Source of the DNA: Merdimmobilis hominis
Lineage (GTDB): Bacteria > Bacillota > Clostridia > Oscillospirales > Ruminococcaceae
NCBI RefSeq assembly: GCF_021109255.1
Contig: NZ_JAJODG010000004.1
Strand: one strand, 5' to 3'
DNA: 64,000 nucleotides
Shown here: positions 23,683 through 32,321 of the stretch, piece after piece
Layout of the letters: each line of letters starts with the position of its first letter
Numbering within the stretch: position 1 is the first letter of the stretch
The notes under the pieces: generated by a model
Database searches by the model: none
What the model was told of the DNA's origin: nothing
What the model saw: the letters and a program-made list of their open reading frames with translations, nothing else
Program-made: the position numbers and the translations under genes

Positions 23683-24598
23683 TGCCAGGGGTCGGGCCGC
23701 CGTAGTTTTCCAGGATTTTTTGCGCCTCCTCCCCCAGTCTGCGGCGGAGTTCCGGCGGGGAAAGCACCGTCATCTCCCGCCCAAAGGAGAGTAGATACCC
23801 ACAGATGCCCCCGTCGTCCGGGTACTGATCCACCACCAGGAACCCGCCTTCCGGCAGATGGGTCACCTTTTCCGGCGGGAATTCATCATACACCCGGAAG
23901 GCTGCCTTCTCGGTGAACCGCAGCCGCACTTCGATTGTTTTTCCCCAGCTGGAGGGCAGTTCTTCCACCTCCGGCGGGAGAGGCCGGGGCAAGAATTTTT
24001 CCTCCAAAAGGGCGGGCTCCTCCATCCGGCAGATTTTGAAGGTGCGAAACGCCTGCCGTTCCCGGCAGTATCCCTGCAAATACCAGGAGCCATATTTAAA
24101 CCGCAGTTTCACTGGCTCCACCCGGCGCTGGGTCCGCTGGCCGCTCATACCGCAATAGGAGAATTGGAGCACCCTCCGGCCGACGATGGCCTGCCGCAGC
24201 AGGGCAAACCTCTCCCGCTCCACCGGGCCGCTGCCCCAGGAGGAAAAATCCACGTCAATCCAATTGGCGGCACTGTCCCCAAACAAACTCCCCAGCCGGG
24301 AGAGGATCTCTTGGCTGTCCGTACCGCCGGTGGCCTGCAAGCTCTGCAAGGCGAAGAGGATGTCGTTTTGCTCCTCCTTGGTCAGGAGGGACTTGTCCAA
24401 TACAAAACCGGGCAGCAAACCCAAGCCGCCGCCCCTCCCTTTGGTGGAGTAAATGGGGATCCCCGCTTGGGAGAGGGCCTCCACATCCCGGTAGATGGTC
24501 CGGGTGGAGACTTCAAACCGCTCCGCCAGCTGGGAGGCGGTCATCTCCCCCCGCTCCAGCAGGAGATAGATTATTTGAAACAGCCGGTTGCCCTGCAC
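23678..24598 (-). CDS. YafY-type HTH/WYL transcriptional regulator
   Basis: 306 residues, GTG start at 24598 behind GGGAGGG. N-terminal winged helix (MTASQLAERFEVSTRTIYRD, VEALSQAGIPIY) and a WYL domain around residues 135-200 (FSYCGMSGQRTQRRVEP, KYGSWYLQGYCRERQAF), then a WCX-type C-terminal extension. WYL domains bind small ligands or nucleic acids. A palindrome in the promoter region suggests autoregulation. Confidence 0.88.
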   Translation of the reverse strand: MQGNRLFQIIYLLLERGEMTASQLAERFEVSTRTIYRDVEALSQAGIPIYSTKGRGGGLGLLPGFVLDKSLLTKEEQNDILFALQSLQATGGTDSQEILSRLGSLFGDSAANWIDVDFSSWGSGPVERERFALLRQAIVGRRVLQFSYCGMSGQRTQRRVEPVKLRFKYGSWYLQGYCRERQAFRTFKICRMEEPALLEEKFLPRPLPPEVEELPSSWGKTIEVRLRFTEKAAFRVYDEFPPEKVTHLPEGGFLVVDQYPDDGGICGYLLSFGREMTVLSPPELRRRLGEEAQKILENYGGPTPGN

Positions 24599-24629
24599 AG
24601 GTGATCCCTCCCTTTTGCTGGTAAACTTT

Positions 24630-24650
24630 CAACAAGTTGTTGACTTGTTG
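24630..24650. promoter_or_regulatory. Putative operator of the WYL regulator
   Basis: CAACAAGT-TGTTG-ACTTGTTG, a perfect 8-bp inverted repeat 32 bases upstream of the start of the WYL gene and 9 bases from the end of the TraX-like gene. Confidence 0.5.
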
Positions 24651-24658
24651 TGGAAAAC

Positions 24659-25486
24659 TCAGCTGGCCATCCAAAATCCCAGCAGTGCTAGCACCAAAAA
24701 ATGAACGGGATACAAAGCGTACACCCCATACTGGGCCGTTTTTGTGGCATGACCCTTCTCCCCGTTGTAGAACAGGGCGACCGCCACCCCCAGGCAAGGG
24801 CCCACTGCATATAAAAAGGTCTCCGCCAACGGGGGACCGGTGATGGGCCCCTGGAACAACCAGATCCAATATCCCAGTTGGGCCACAGGGAAGAAGAGCA
24901 TCCAAATCACTGCCCGTTTTTGCAGTGGAAGCTCCATGGTCAGATAGAAGGCGGGAACCAGCATGGCATACATCCCTCCGCCCTCGGTGCGGAAGAACTC
25001 CGCCGCCGCGATGGGCAGAAAAGCGGCAAGAAGGGCCAGAGAGGGGTTCTGTTCCTTCTCCCGCTCATACAGGGCAATGGAGAGGAGACCCAACCCCAAA
25101 GTGAACATGAAATTCAAGGGGATGTACAGCTCTTCCCCCAGCCGTGCTTCCCAGGCTTTCAGATAGAGGAAATAGGGGATTTGCGCCAGCGCCCCAAACA
25201 AAAAGATTCGCTGGGCATAACGCTTTATGCTGCGGGTGTGGCGGTACCCGTTGGCGATGCAGAAAAGGAAGATGGGAGCGGCGATCCGCCCTAAATATGG
25301 CAGTGCTAAAATGAGGAAACCAGCAAACCAGGAGAGGGCATCCCCCACCGGGCCGGGAAAGCTTTCGGCCGCCCAGCGGCCAAACGCCTCCAGCGGCTGG
25401 TCAAACAGTTCCAGGTGGAAGAGGTGGTACACATGGTCGAACAGCATGGATAGGACAGCGACGGTTTTTAAGGCGAAAAAGCTCAT
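24659..25486 (-). CDS. TraX family membrane protein
   Basis: 275 residues with about seven hydrophobic segments. The opening LKTVAVLSMLFDHVYHLF is the TraX signature; LALPYLGRIAAPIFLFCIANG and the C-terminal ALYPVHFLVLALLGFWM fit. In F plasmids TraX acetylates pilin; chromosomal Firmicute members are of unknown role, presumably membrane acyltransferases. The downstream WYL gene is on the same strand, so they may share a transcript. Confidence 0.85.
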   Translation of the reverse strand: MSFFALKTVAVLSMLFDHVYHLFHLELFDQPLEAFGRWAAESFPGPVGDALSWFAGFLILALPYLGRIAAPIFLFCIANGYRHTRSIKRYAQRIFLFGALAQIPYFLYLKAWEARLGEELYIPLNFMFTLGLGLLSIALYEREKEQNPSLALLAAFLPIAAAEFFRTEGGGMYAMLVPAFYLTMELPLQKRAVIWMLFFPVAQLGYWIWLFQGPITGPPLAETFLYAVGPCLGVAVALFYNGEKGHATKTAQYGVYALYPVHFLVLALLGFWMAS

Positions 25487-25570
25487 AGGGCACCTCCTTG
25501 CCGCACTGTTTTCATACTACCTGCTCCCGGCGGGGAAGTCAAGGCGGCGCGCCTAGGGGACGACGGAAAA

Positions 25571-25598
25571 CGGGGCCGTCCTACAAAACGGCCCCCGC
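25571..25598 (-). terminator. Terminator of the flavodoxin-type gene
   Basis: On the minus strand GGGGCCGT/ACGGCCCC stem followed by GTTTTCC. The T run is short. Confidence 0.5.
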
Positions 25599-25608
25599 GA
25601 TGGCATCT

Positions 25609-26202
25609 TTATATTGTTTCGTCCCGGTACAGGGATTTTCCAAAGGCATAGGCTTTCTCTAGATGGCTGGTATGGCCGATCTGTGGCTGCCCATTGGTGC
25701 TGCCACACCCTCCGGCTAAAACCATCCCCTTGTCGTGAAACCCGATGTAGTTGACCAGGGCAAAGCGGTAGTAGGACACCGTCTGCTCAAAGGTCCAAAA
25801 ATAATTGTCCGCTGCAGTCATCAGCAGGGCGCAGTCTTTGGCCGGGTACTTCTCGTAACGGCCGAGGGGTGGGTTGGGATCCTTCTGGGCGATGGCGTAG
25901 AACCGCTCAATCAGTGCCTTCAACCGGGAGGATATGGTCCAAAAATACAGCGGCGAGGCAAATGCGATCAGATCGGCGGCCAGGATTTTATCGGCAACCC
26001 CCTGGAACCCATCCTTCTGGACGCAGGGCTTTCCATAGCGGCAGGCGTTGCAGCCCAGGCAGCCTTTGACCTCAGTTTGGAGCAGGGAGACCTTCTCCAC
26101 CTGGTGCCCAGCCTCCTGTGCTCCGCGGATAAACGCGTCCACCAATTGGGCAGTGTTCCCCCGGGGCCGTCCACCGCCCACAATAACCAGTATCTTCTTC
26201 AT
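25609..26202 (-). CDS. Flavodoxin-fold NAD(P)H-dependent FMN reductase
   Basis: 197 residues. FMN phosphate loop GGGRPRGNTAQLVDAF at the N-terminus, Cys-rich GCLGCNACRYGKPC (residues 48-61) as in iron-sulfur flavoproteins or flavodoxin-like reductases, and FASPLYFWTISSRLKALIER. Probably reduces quinone-like or xenobiotic acceptors. Divergent from the HxlR regulator at 26320, which often controls such genes; AAGTACGCACTT (26272-26283) in the shared region may be its operator and overlaps a minus-strand -35 box. Confidence 0.87.
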   Translation of the reverse strand: MKKILVIVGGGRPRGNTAQLVDAFIRGAQEAGHQVEKVSLLQTEVKGCLGCNACRYGKPCVQKDGFQGVADKILAADLIAFASPLYFWTISSRLKALIERFYAIAQKDPNPPLGRYEKYPAKDCALLMTAADNYFWTFEQTVSYYRFALVNYIGFHDKGMVLAGGCGSTNGQPQIGHTSHLEKAYAFGKSLYRDETI

Positions 26203-26319
26203 ATCCCTCTTCCTTTCTCGTTGTGAATTTCAGTGCTTTCTGTTATTCTATATTTGCAATGGATAAGAAGCAAGTACGCACTTTTTTGACAAATACTATC
26301 GAAAAGGAAAGTGTCCTAT

Positions 26320-26667
26320 ATGAGTATGGAACCCTATGAAAAACGAATCCAGTCTTTGACCGACACCCCTTTTGGCTATACCCTGTCGATGATCGGTGGG
26401 AAATGGCGGCTGGTCATTCTCTACTGGCTGGTGGAATACGAAGCAATCCGTTTCAATGAATTGCAGCGGAAAATTGGCACCATCACCTACAAAACCCTGA
26501 GCGCGCAACTCAAAGAGATGGAAGCGGACGGCCTCGTTCTGCGCAAAGAGTACCCCCAAATCCCGCCGAAAGTGGAATACAGCCTTTCAGACAAGGGCCG
26601 TTCCCTTCTCCCCATTATGGAGGCCATGTGCCAGTGGGGGCTCGACCACAGCGGAAGATCCTATTAG
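26320..26667 (+). CDS. HxlR family winged-helix regulator
   Basis: 115 residues from ATG 26320 (AAAAGGA 11 bases upstream; GTG 26311 is too close to it). HxlR features: SMIGGKWRLVILYWLVEYEA, RFNELQRKIGTITYKTLSAQ, LKEMEADGLVLRKEYPQIPP. HxlR proteins sense reactive aldehydes, quinones or redox changes and usually sit divergent to the gene they control, here the flavodoxin-type reductase. Confidence 0.88.
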   Translation: MSMEPYEKRIQSLTDTPFGYTLSMIGGKWRLVILYWLVEYEAIRFNELQRKIGTITYKTLSAQLKEMEADGLVLRKEYPQIPPKVEYSLSDKGRSLLPIMEAMCQWGLDHSGRSY

Positions 26668-26923
26668 CACACAAAACCACTGGGGTGCCCGGTTTCTTCT
26701 GCGGCCTTATTTTTCCCTGTCGCCCGGTTCCCCTAAGGGAACTGCGAATCCCCGCGAATTTTAAGGTTCCCTTTGAAAAAAGTTACAGTTTATCCATATT
26801 CCGGCTGGGGAGTTGGCTATAATAAAAGAAAGGAGAAGGCTTTCGCCCCTTAGGGGTCTTTCCCCGGGACACGCTATTCTCCGATCCGATACCTCGCACA
26901 CACCCAACAAAGGAGCAAATTGA
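26668..26923 (+). promoter_or_regulatory. Promoter region and leader of the GT8 gene
   Basis: A TATAAT box at 26818-26823 lacks a clear -35 match. It would give a leader of about 95 nt containing CCCCTTAGGGG and TCCCCGGGA. AAAGGAGC precedes the ATG. No further feature seen. Confidence 0.4.
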
Positions 26924-27736
26924 ATGAACATCGTTGTTTCCATCAATGCAAACTACCTCCGGCCTCTGTGTGTCATGCTGCGGTCCCTCCTGGATTCCAA
27001 CCCAGGGGAGAAGGTCTGCCTGTACATTCTCCACTCCTCCCTCACCGGGGAGAATCTCCAGTACATCCGCACCCTGGTGCCGGATGAACGCTGCCAAGTG
27101 ACCGGCGTGGCCATCCCGGAGGATTTTTTAGCGGATGCCCCAGTGCTGTTCCATTTCCCTAAGGAGATGTACTACCGCATCTTCTCTGCCCGACTGTTGC
27201 CCCAATCCCTGGACAGGGCCCTCTATCTGGACCCGGATATGATTGTCAACCTCCCTTTGGCGCCCCTGTACAACATGGAGATGGGGGATCACTACTTTGC
27301 AGCAGCCAGTTCCATCAACCCGCTGACCCAAGTGGAGTTTAAACACCGGCTGGACATGCCGGATGACAGCGAATACTTCAACTCTGGGGTGCTGTTGATG
27401 AACCTCAAAGAGCTGCGGGCTACCCAGGATCTGGAAGCCCCCCTGCGGTACATCGAGGAAAACCGGGAAAAGCTGATCCTGCCCGACCAAGATGTGCTCA
27501 ACGCCCTGTACCACGACCGCACCATCCTTCTGGACCCCATGGTCTACAATTTTGATGCGCGGTATTATGGTGCCACCCGGGTGGGTTCCCTGGGTAAAAT
27601 CAACCTGGGTTGGATGCGCAAAAATACCGCTATCATCCACTATTGCGGGGCCAATAAACCCTGGAATCCCTTGTATCTGGGGGAAGTGGGGATTTTTTAT
27701 AAGGAAGTGGCCCAGAAAATGGGCTTGGAGGAATAG
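26924..27736 (+). CDS. Family 8 glycosyltransferase
   Basis: 270 residues. GT8 (LgtC/GspA-like) pattern: NIVVSINANYLRPLCVMLRS, the metal-binding YLDPDMIVNLPL, EYFNSGVLLMNLKELR, LPDQDVLNALYHDRTILLD and the C-terminal IIHYCGANKPWNP. These retaining enzymes transfer galactose or glucose from UDP-sugars. Single-gene unit; the acceptor is unknown, probably a surface glycan. Confidence 0.9.
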   Translation: MNIVVSINANYLRPLCVMLRSLLDSNPGEKVCLYILHSSLTGENLQYIRTLVPDERCQVTGVAIPEDFLADAPVLFHFPKEMYYRIFSARLLPQSLDRALYLDPDMIVNLPLAPLYNMEMGDHYFAAASSINPLTQVEFKHRLDMPDDSEYFNSGVLLMNLKELRATQDLEAPLRYIEENREKLILPDQDVLNALYHDRTILLDPMVYNFDARYYGATRVGSLGKINLGWMRKNTAIIHYCGANKPWNPLYLGEVGIFYKEVAQKMGLEE

Positions 27737-27846
27737 GGCCATCCCACAAAGCCGCCGCGGCCGCCGGCGGCTTTGTCCATTTTTTAAAAATTGGGGGCAA
27801 ACTGTATCCCAAAGGGGAAGTTTCTGTGAATTTTTACCCCTCCACA

Positions 27847-27887
27847 TTGACATTGAGGCAAAATATTATAGAATATAACTATTCTAT
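27847..27887 (+). promoter_or_regulatory. Promoter and MarR-type operator of the marR-ftsH operon
   Basis: TTGACA (27847-27852), 16-base spacer, TAGAAT (27869-27874). The -10 lies inside a perfect inverted repeat ATAGAATA-TAAC-TATTCTAT (27868-27887), the size and place of a MarR operator. Autorepression by the first gene is likely. Confidence 0.7.
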
Positions 27888-27904
27888 TTTATAAGGAGTT
27901 TGCC

Positions 27905-28375
27905 ATGGATGTTTTGCAGTTTAAAACAGCAATCTGGAACCTGCAGCGATCCATCGCCGAAAATGCCAACGCGCTGTTTTCCTCGGTGGCGGCGCAGAAC
28001 GGTCTGACCCCCCAGCAAGCGGCCCTTCTTCTGGAGCTTGCACAAAAAGGCCCCTGCCGCATGGGGGACTTAGCCCGCACCTTGTGCCTGACCAAGACCA
28101 ACGCCACCCCACTATGTAAGCATTTAGAAGAGGCTGGATACCTCACCCGCCGCCGGGGCGAAACCGACGAGCGGGTGGTCTGGGTCACCTTATCCCCCCA
28201 GGGGAAGAAGGCAGCCACCCAGCTGGAAACCGCCTTTGAACAGCAGATTCAGCCACTTTTCCAGCCGGAGGACACCCAGGAACTGGAGTTGGTCGTAGAC
28301 GGCATGCGGCGGCTGGATAGCCTGCTCAAGCGGATGCGCTCCGTCCTGGAGCACATCACCCAAGAAGGAGAATGA
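27905..28375 (+). CDS. MarR family transcriptional regulator
   Basis: 156 residues, ATG behind AAGGAGTTTGCC. Winged helix with LTPQQAALLLELAQKGPCRM, GDLARTLCLTKTNATPLCKH, LEEAGYLTRRRGETDERVVW and LSPQGKK, the standard MarR wing. First gene of an operon with ftsH (5 bases downstream) and a zinc-ribbon membrane protein. Its ligand is unknown; the operator overlaps its own promoter. Confidence 0.9.
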   Translation: MDVLQFKTAIWNLQRSIAENANALFSSVAAQNGLTPQQAALLLELAQKGPCRMGDLARTLCLTKTNATPLCKHLEEAGYLTRRRGETDERVVWVTLSPQGKKAATQLETAFEQQIQPLFQPEDTQELELVVDGMRRLDSLLKRMRSVLEHITQEGE

Positions 28376-28379
28376 TCCG

Positions 28380-30194
28380 ATGAAAGAACAAAAATCCCCC
28401 AAGAAACCCCTGTTGTTTTATTACGCCATCGTCATGCTGGCGGTCATCCTGTTCAATTCCATGGTGATGCCCTACTTTGTCCGCCGCCAGGTCACCGATG
28501 TGGATTACAGCACCTTCCTCTCCCAGGTGGAGGAGGGCAAGGTGGAGTCGGTGACCATCGAGGACGGGGAAATCCTCTTCAAAGGAAAAGATGAAAACGG
28601 CGAAGCCCGCTGGTACATCACCGGCGAGATGAACGACCCCAACCTAGTGGAGCGTTTGAAGGATAAAGTCCCCTCCTTCAACGCACCGGCACCCCAAAAA
28701 AGCTCCCCCATCATCACCTTACTTCTCTCCTACCTGCTGCCCATCCTCCTATTTATGGGCTTGGGGCAGCTTTTGATGAAGAGCATGGAAAAGCGGATGG
28801 GCGGCAATGCCATGACCTTCGGCAAAAGCAACGCAAAAATCTACGTCTCCGCCCAGACTGGCAAGACCTTTGCCGACGTGGCCGGCCAGGATGAGGCCAA
28901 AGAATCCCTACAGGAGATTGTGGACTTCCTCCACGACCCTGCCAAATACACCGCCATCGGCGCCACCATGCCGAAAGGGGCCCTGTTGGTAGGCCCTCCC
29001 GGCACCGGCAAGACCCTGTTGGCCCAAGCGGTGGCTGGGGAAGCCCAGGTTCCCTTCTTTTCCATCTCCGGCTCGGAATTTGTGGAGATGTTTGTGGGTA
29101 TGGGCGCAGCCAAAGTCCGGGACTTGTTTAAACAGGCCCAGGAAAAAGCCCCCTGCATCGTGTTCATCGACGAGATCGACACCATCGGCAAAAAGCGGGA
29201 CAACGGCGGCATCGGCGGCAACGACGAGCGGGAGCAGACCCTCAACCAGCTGCTGACCGAGATGGACGGCTTCGACGGCAAAAAGGGAGTTGTCATCCTG
29301 GCGGCCACCAACCGGCCGGACACCTTGGACAAAGCCCTCCTCCGGCCGGGGCGCTTTGACCGCCGCATCCCGGTGGAGCTGCCTGACCTGGCCGGCCGGG
29401 AGGCCATCCTCAAGGTCCACTCCAAAAAAATCCTCACCGAACCGGACATCGACTACCGGGCCATCGCCTTGGCAACCAGCGGCGCATCCGGCGCAGAACT
29501 GGCCAATATCATCAACGAAGGCGCCCTCCGGGCGGTGCGCAGCGGCCGGACGTTGGTCAGCCAAAGCGATTTGGAGGAATCGGTGGAGGTGGTCATCGCC
29601 GGATACCAGCGCAAAAACGCGGTCATCTCCCCCAAGGAGCGGGAGATTGTCGCTTACCACGAAATCGGCCACGCCCTGGTGGCGGCCAAACAGTCGGATA
29701 GCGCCCCTGTCCACAAAATCACCATCATCCCCCGCACCTCCGGCGCGCTGGGCTACACCATGCAGGTGGACGAAGGGGAAAAATTCCTCATGTCCCGGGA
29801 GGAAGCCTACTCCAAACTGGCCACCCTCACCGGCGGCCGCGCGGCTGAGGAGTTGATCTTCGGCACCATGACCTCCGGCGCCTCCAACGACATTGAACAG
29901 GCCACCCGCCTTGCCCGGTCGATGGTAACCCGCCTGGGTATGACCGACGCCTTTGACATGATGGCCCTAGAGACCTTGAACAACCAGTATCTGGGCGGAG
30001 ACGCCTCTTTGACCTGCTCCCCCCAGACCGCCGCCAAGATTGACGACCAGGTGCTGGCCCTGATCAAAAACGCCCACGCCCGGGCAGTGGAGATCCTCAA
30101 GGAGAACCAGGAGAAACTCCATGAGCTGGCCAGCTACCTGCTGGAGAAGGAGACCATCACCGGCGAGGAATTCATGGAGATCCTAAACCGTTAA
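28380..30194 (+). CDS. ftsH: ATP-dependent zinc metalloprotease FtsH
   Basis: 604 residues. Two transmembrane segments flank an extracytoplasmic domain (residues 15-35 and about 112-132). AAA+ ATPase: Walker A GPPGTGKT at about 204-211, Walker B CIVFIDEIDT, second region of homology NRPDTLDKALLRPGRFDR. Zinc protease HEIGH with His427. It degrades membrane and regulatory proteins. The placement under a MarR repressor, rather than beside tilS/hpt, suggests a stress-inducible or second FtsH copy. Confidence 0.93.
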   Translation: MKEQKSPKKPLLFYYAIVMLAVILFNSMVMPYFVRRQVTDVDYSTFLSQVEEGKVESVTIEDGEILFKGKDENGEARWYITGEMNDPNLVERLKDKVPSFNAPAPQKSSPIITLLLSYLLPILLFMGLGQLLMKSMEKRMGGNAMTFGKSNAKIYVSAQTGKTFADVAGQDEAKESLQEIVDFLHDPAKYTAIGATMPKGALLVGPPGTGKTLLAQAVAGEAQVPFFSISGSEFVEMFVGMGAAKVRDLFKQAQEKAPCIVFIDEIDTIGKKRDNGGIGGNDEREQTLNQLLTEMDGFDGKKGVVILAATNRPDTLDKALLRPGRFDRRIPVELPDLAGREAILKVHSKKILTEPDIDYRAIALATSGASGAELANIINEGALRAVRSGRTLVSQSDLEESVEVVIAGYQRKNAVISPKEREIVAYHEIGHALVAAKQSDSAPVHKITIIPRTSGALGYTMQVDEGEKFLMSREEAYSKLATLTGGRAAEELIFGTMTSGASNDIEQATRLARSMVTRLGMTDAFDMMALETLNNQYLGGDASLTCSPQTAAKIDDQVLALIKNAHARAVEILKENQEKLHELASYLLEKETITGEEFMEILNR

Positions 30195-30216
30195 ACCATT
30201 TGGAGGAGACGATTGC

Positions 30217-30621
30217 ATGAACCGATTTTTCCCCGGGGGCTGGAACGGGCGCTACGGGCTGGACCAGTTGTCCATCGCTATGGCGGCCCTCTCCTGTTTT
30301 CTCTCCCTGTTCCTCCCCCGGTACCACCGCAATGGATTTTTCACCTTGGTCAGCCTTTTCTGTGCTGCCCTGCTCCTCCTGGCGCTGTGGCGGACCCTCT
30401 CCCGGGACACCTCCCGCCGCTGGGCGGAAAATGAGAAGTTCCTGCGCTATTGGAACCCCATTCAACAGAAGATCGCCTGTGGGTGGAACCGCCTGCGGGA
30501 CCGGGACCACCGGTATTTCCGGTGCCCGGGATGCGGCCAAACCCTGCGGGTTCCCAAAGGCCGGGGCACGGTGCGGATCACCTGTCCCCGCTGCCGCCAA
30601 GAGATCATCCGGAAAACCTAA
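30217..30621 (+). CDS. Small membrane protein with C-terminal zinc ribbon
   Basis: 134 residues, ATG behind GGAGGAG. Two hydrophobic segments (residues 18-34 and 40-57), a basic linker, then RYFRCPGCGQTLRVPKGRG and ITCPRCRQEI, a four-Cys rubredoxin/zinc-ribbon module. Located 22 bases after ftsH, so part of the marR-ftsH operon; it could be an adaptor or substrate of FtsH. Related proteins exist in many Clostridia without known role. Confidence 0.75.
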   Translation: MNRFFPGGWNGRYGLDQLSIAMAALSCFLSLFLPRYHRNGFFTLVSLFCAALLLLALWRTLSRDTSRRWAENEKFLRYWNPIQQKIACGWNRLRDRDHRYFRCPGCGQTLRVPKGRGTVRITCPRCRQEIIRKT

Positions 30622-30627
30622 TCCGTC

Positions 30628-30665
30628 CTGGGAGGGGCTGTACAGCCCCTCCCAGTTGTTTTTTC
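30628..30665 (+). terminator. Terminator of the marR-ftsH operon
   Basis: CTGGGAGGGGCTG/CAGCCCCTCCCAG stem followed by TTGTTTTTT. Confidence 0.9.
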
Positions 30666-30778
30666 TCCGATAACAGGACACTTTACAACACCGCCAATCC
30701 GAGGTATACTCATTTTATATAAGCATCTAAACCGAGCATCGCCCACCGGGCTGCCGGCACAGGAAAGAGGGGTTCCCT

Positions 30779-31561
30779 ATGACAGTACAATCCATTCGAA
30801 TCATCACCTTCAGCCCCACCCACAGCAGTTTAAACGCCGCAAAAGCCGTGGCTTCCGCCTTTGACTGCCCTGTGGAAGTGGAGGACATCACCACCTCCTG
30901 GCGGGAGCCTCACAGCTCCCCCTTCTCCCCCGGCGAGCTGCTGATCGCCTCGGTGCCGGTGTACGGGGGCCGGATCCCAGCCTTTGTGGAGCCGTATCTC
31001 CGTTCCCTCCAGGGGAATGGTGCAGCCGCCTGCCCTGTGGTGGTTTACGGAAACCGCGCCTATGAGGACGCCCTCTTGGAGCTGGGGGACATCCTGGCGG
31101 GAGACGGGTTCCTGCCGGTGGCCGGGGCAGTGTTTGTGGCGGAGCACTCCATGACTGCCAAGGTCGCCACAGGCCGCCCCAGCAAAGAAGAACTGGCCGA
31201 GGGAAAAGCCTTCGGGGAACAACTCAAAGCGAAGCTGGCGAAAGACGACCTTTCCCGGCCGGAGATCCCCGGCAACCGCCCCTATAAGGAGCGCAAGCCC
31301 AGCGGCGGAGATCCTATGTATCCCGCCACCAAAGAGAACTGCATCGGCTGCGGGATCTGTGCCAAGGGCTGCCCGATGCAGATCATCTCCCGCGAGGATT
31401 TTTGTACCATCATAGCCCCGGAGAACTGCATCCGCTGCTGCGCCTGCGTGAAGAATTGCCCAGCGGGCGCTAAGCACTTCGATTCTCCCGCTTTTGCCGC
31501 CCTGCAGCAGATGATGGAGGAGAACTTTGTAGGGGAGCACCAGCCGGAATTCTACCTGTAA
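30779..31561 (+). CDS. Flavodoxin-ferredoxin fusion (EFR1 family)
   Basis: 260 residues. Residues 1-150 are a flavodoxin-like domain (FSPTHSSLNAAKAV, ASVPVYGGRIPAFVEPYL). Residues 185-245 hold two [4Fe-4S] motifs: CIGCGICAKGCPM and CIRCCACVKNCPAGA. Such fusions shuttle electrons in anaerobes; the partner is not known. Single gene with its own terminator. Confidence 0.88.
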   Translation: MTVQSIRIITFSPTHSSLNAAKAVASAFDCPVEVEDITTSWREPHSSPFSPGELLIASVPVYGGRIPAFVEPYLRSLQGNGAAACPVVVYGNRAYEDALLELGDILAGDGFLPVAGAVFVAEHSMTAKVATGRPSKEELAEGKAFGEQLKAKLAKDDLSRPEIPGNRPYKERKPSGGDPMYPATKENCIGCGICAKGCPMQIISREDFCTIIAPENCIRCCACVKNCPAGAKHFDSPAFAALQQMMEENFVGEHQPEFYL

Positions 31562-31580
31562 ATCCTCAAGCAAACCGCCT

Positions 31581-31616
31581 AAAAAAAGAGAGAGGACGAC
31601 CGTCCTCTCTTTTTCT
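31581..31616. terminator. Bidirectional terminator
   Basis: AGAGAGGACG/CGTCCTCTCT stem with A-run on the left and T-run on the right, between convergent genes. Confidence 0.85.
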
Positions 31617-31647
31617 ATCCATCCCCTCTGTTCTGCAAAAGGGGAAC

Positions 31648-32304
31648 CTACAACATAAATAGCTTCCGCAACTGGGTGATGGTGTCGTTGCTGCACAGCA
31701 CCATCACCTTGTCCCCGCCCAATAGTTGGGTGTTGCCGCGGGGGATGATCAACTCCCCGTCCCGGGTGATGGAGATCATCACCGAGCTGGCAGGCATATT
31801 CAGTTCCCCCAGGGTCTTGCCGTGGAGGGGGCTCTCCTTGGGGATTTCCAGCTCACTGATGGAGGCTTTTCCCCGGTTGACCGAGACCAGCTGTTTGATG
31901 GCGGAGGCATCCACCTCCCGCTCCAGCAACCGGGCGATGCTGTCGGTGCTGGAGACCGGGATATCCACTCCCAGCCGCTTCATAATCGCTGCATTTTTAG
32001 GGTTGTTGACCCGGGCCACCGTCTTTTTAATGCCAAAGTATTGTTTAGCCAGCTGGCAGGCCACCAAATTGTCTTCGTCCCGGCCAGTGACCGCCACCAG
32101 CCCTTCTGCGTCGCGGGCGCCAGCGCCTTCCAGCACCTCAATTAAGGTGCCGTCCCCGCAGACCACAGGGTAATCCAGCTCGTTGGCAATTTTGGCGCAG
32201 AGGTGTTTGTCTTTCTCCACAATATGGGGCTCATGCCCGTGCTCGGTCAGCGTCTGGGCCAGAAAATAGCCCACTTTTCCACCGCCTACTACAATCACTT
32301 TCAC
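31648..32304 (-). CDS. trkA: TrkA-type K+ channel regulatory subunit (RCK)
   Basis: 218 residues from GTG 32304, chosen because GGGAGGA precedes it. Rossmann fold with intact GxGxxG (VIVVGGGKVGYFLAQTL), acidic strand end HIVEKDKHLC, and an RCK_C domain (ELEIPKESPLHGKTLGEL, IIPRGNTQLLGGDKVMVLCS). It binds NAD(H)/ATP and gates a TrkH/KtrB pore, which is not in this window. Overlaps nothing; 17 bases after a second TrkA-like gene. Confidence 0.9.
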   Translation of the reverse strand: MKVIVVGGGKVGYFLAQTLTEHGHEPHIVEKDKHLCAKIANELDYPVVCGDGTLIEVLEGAGARDAEGLVAVTGRDEDNLVACQLAKQYFGIKKTVARVNNPKNAAIMKRLGVDIPVSSTDSIARLLEREVDASAIKQLVSVNRGKASISELEIPKESPLHGKTLGELNMPASSVMISITRDGELIIPRGNTQLLGGDKVMVLCSNDTITQLRKLFML

Positions 32305-32321
32305 CGGGGTCTCCTCCCTTC

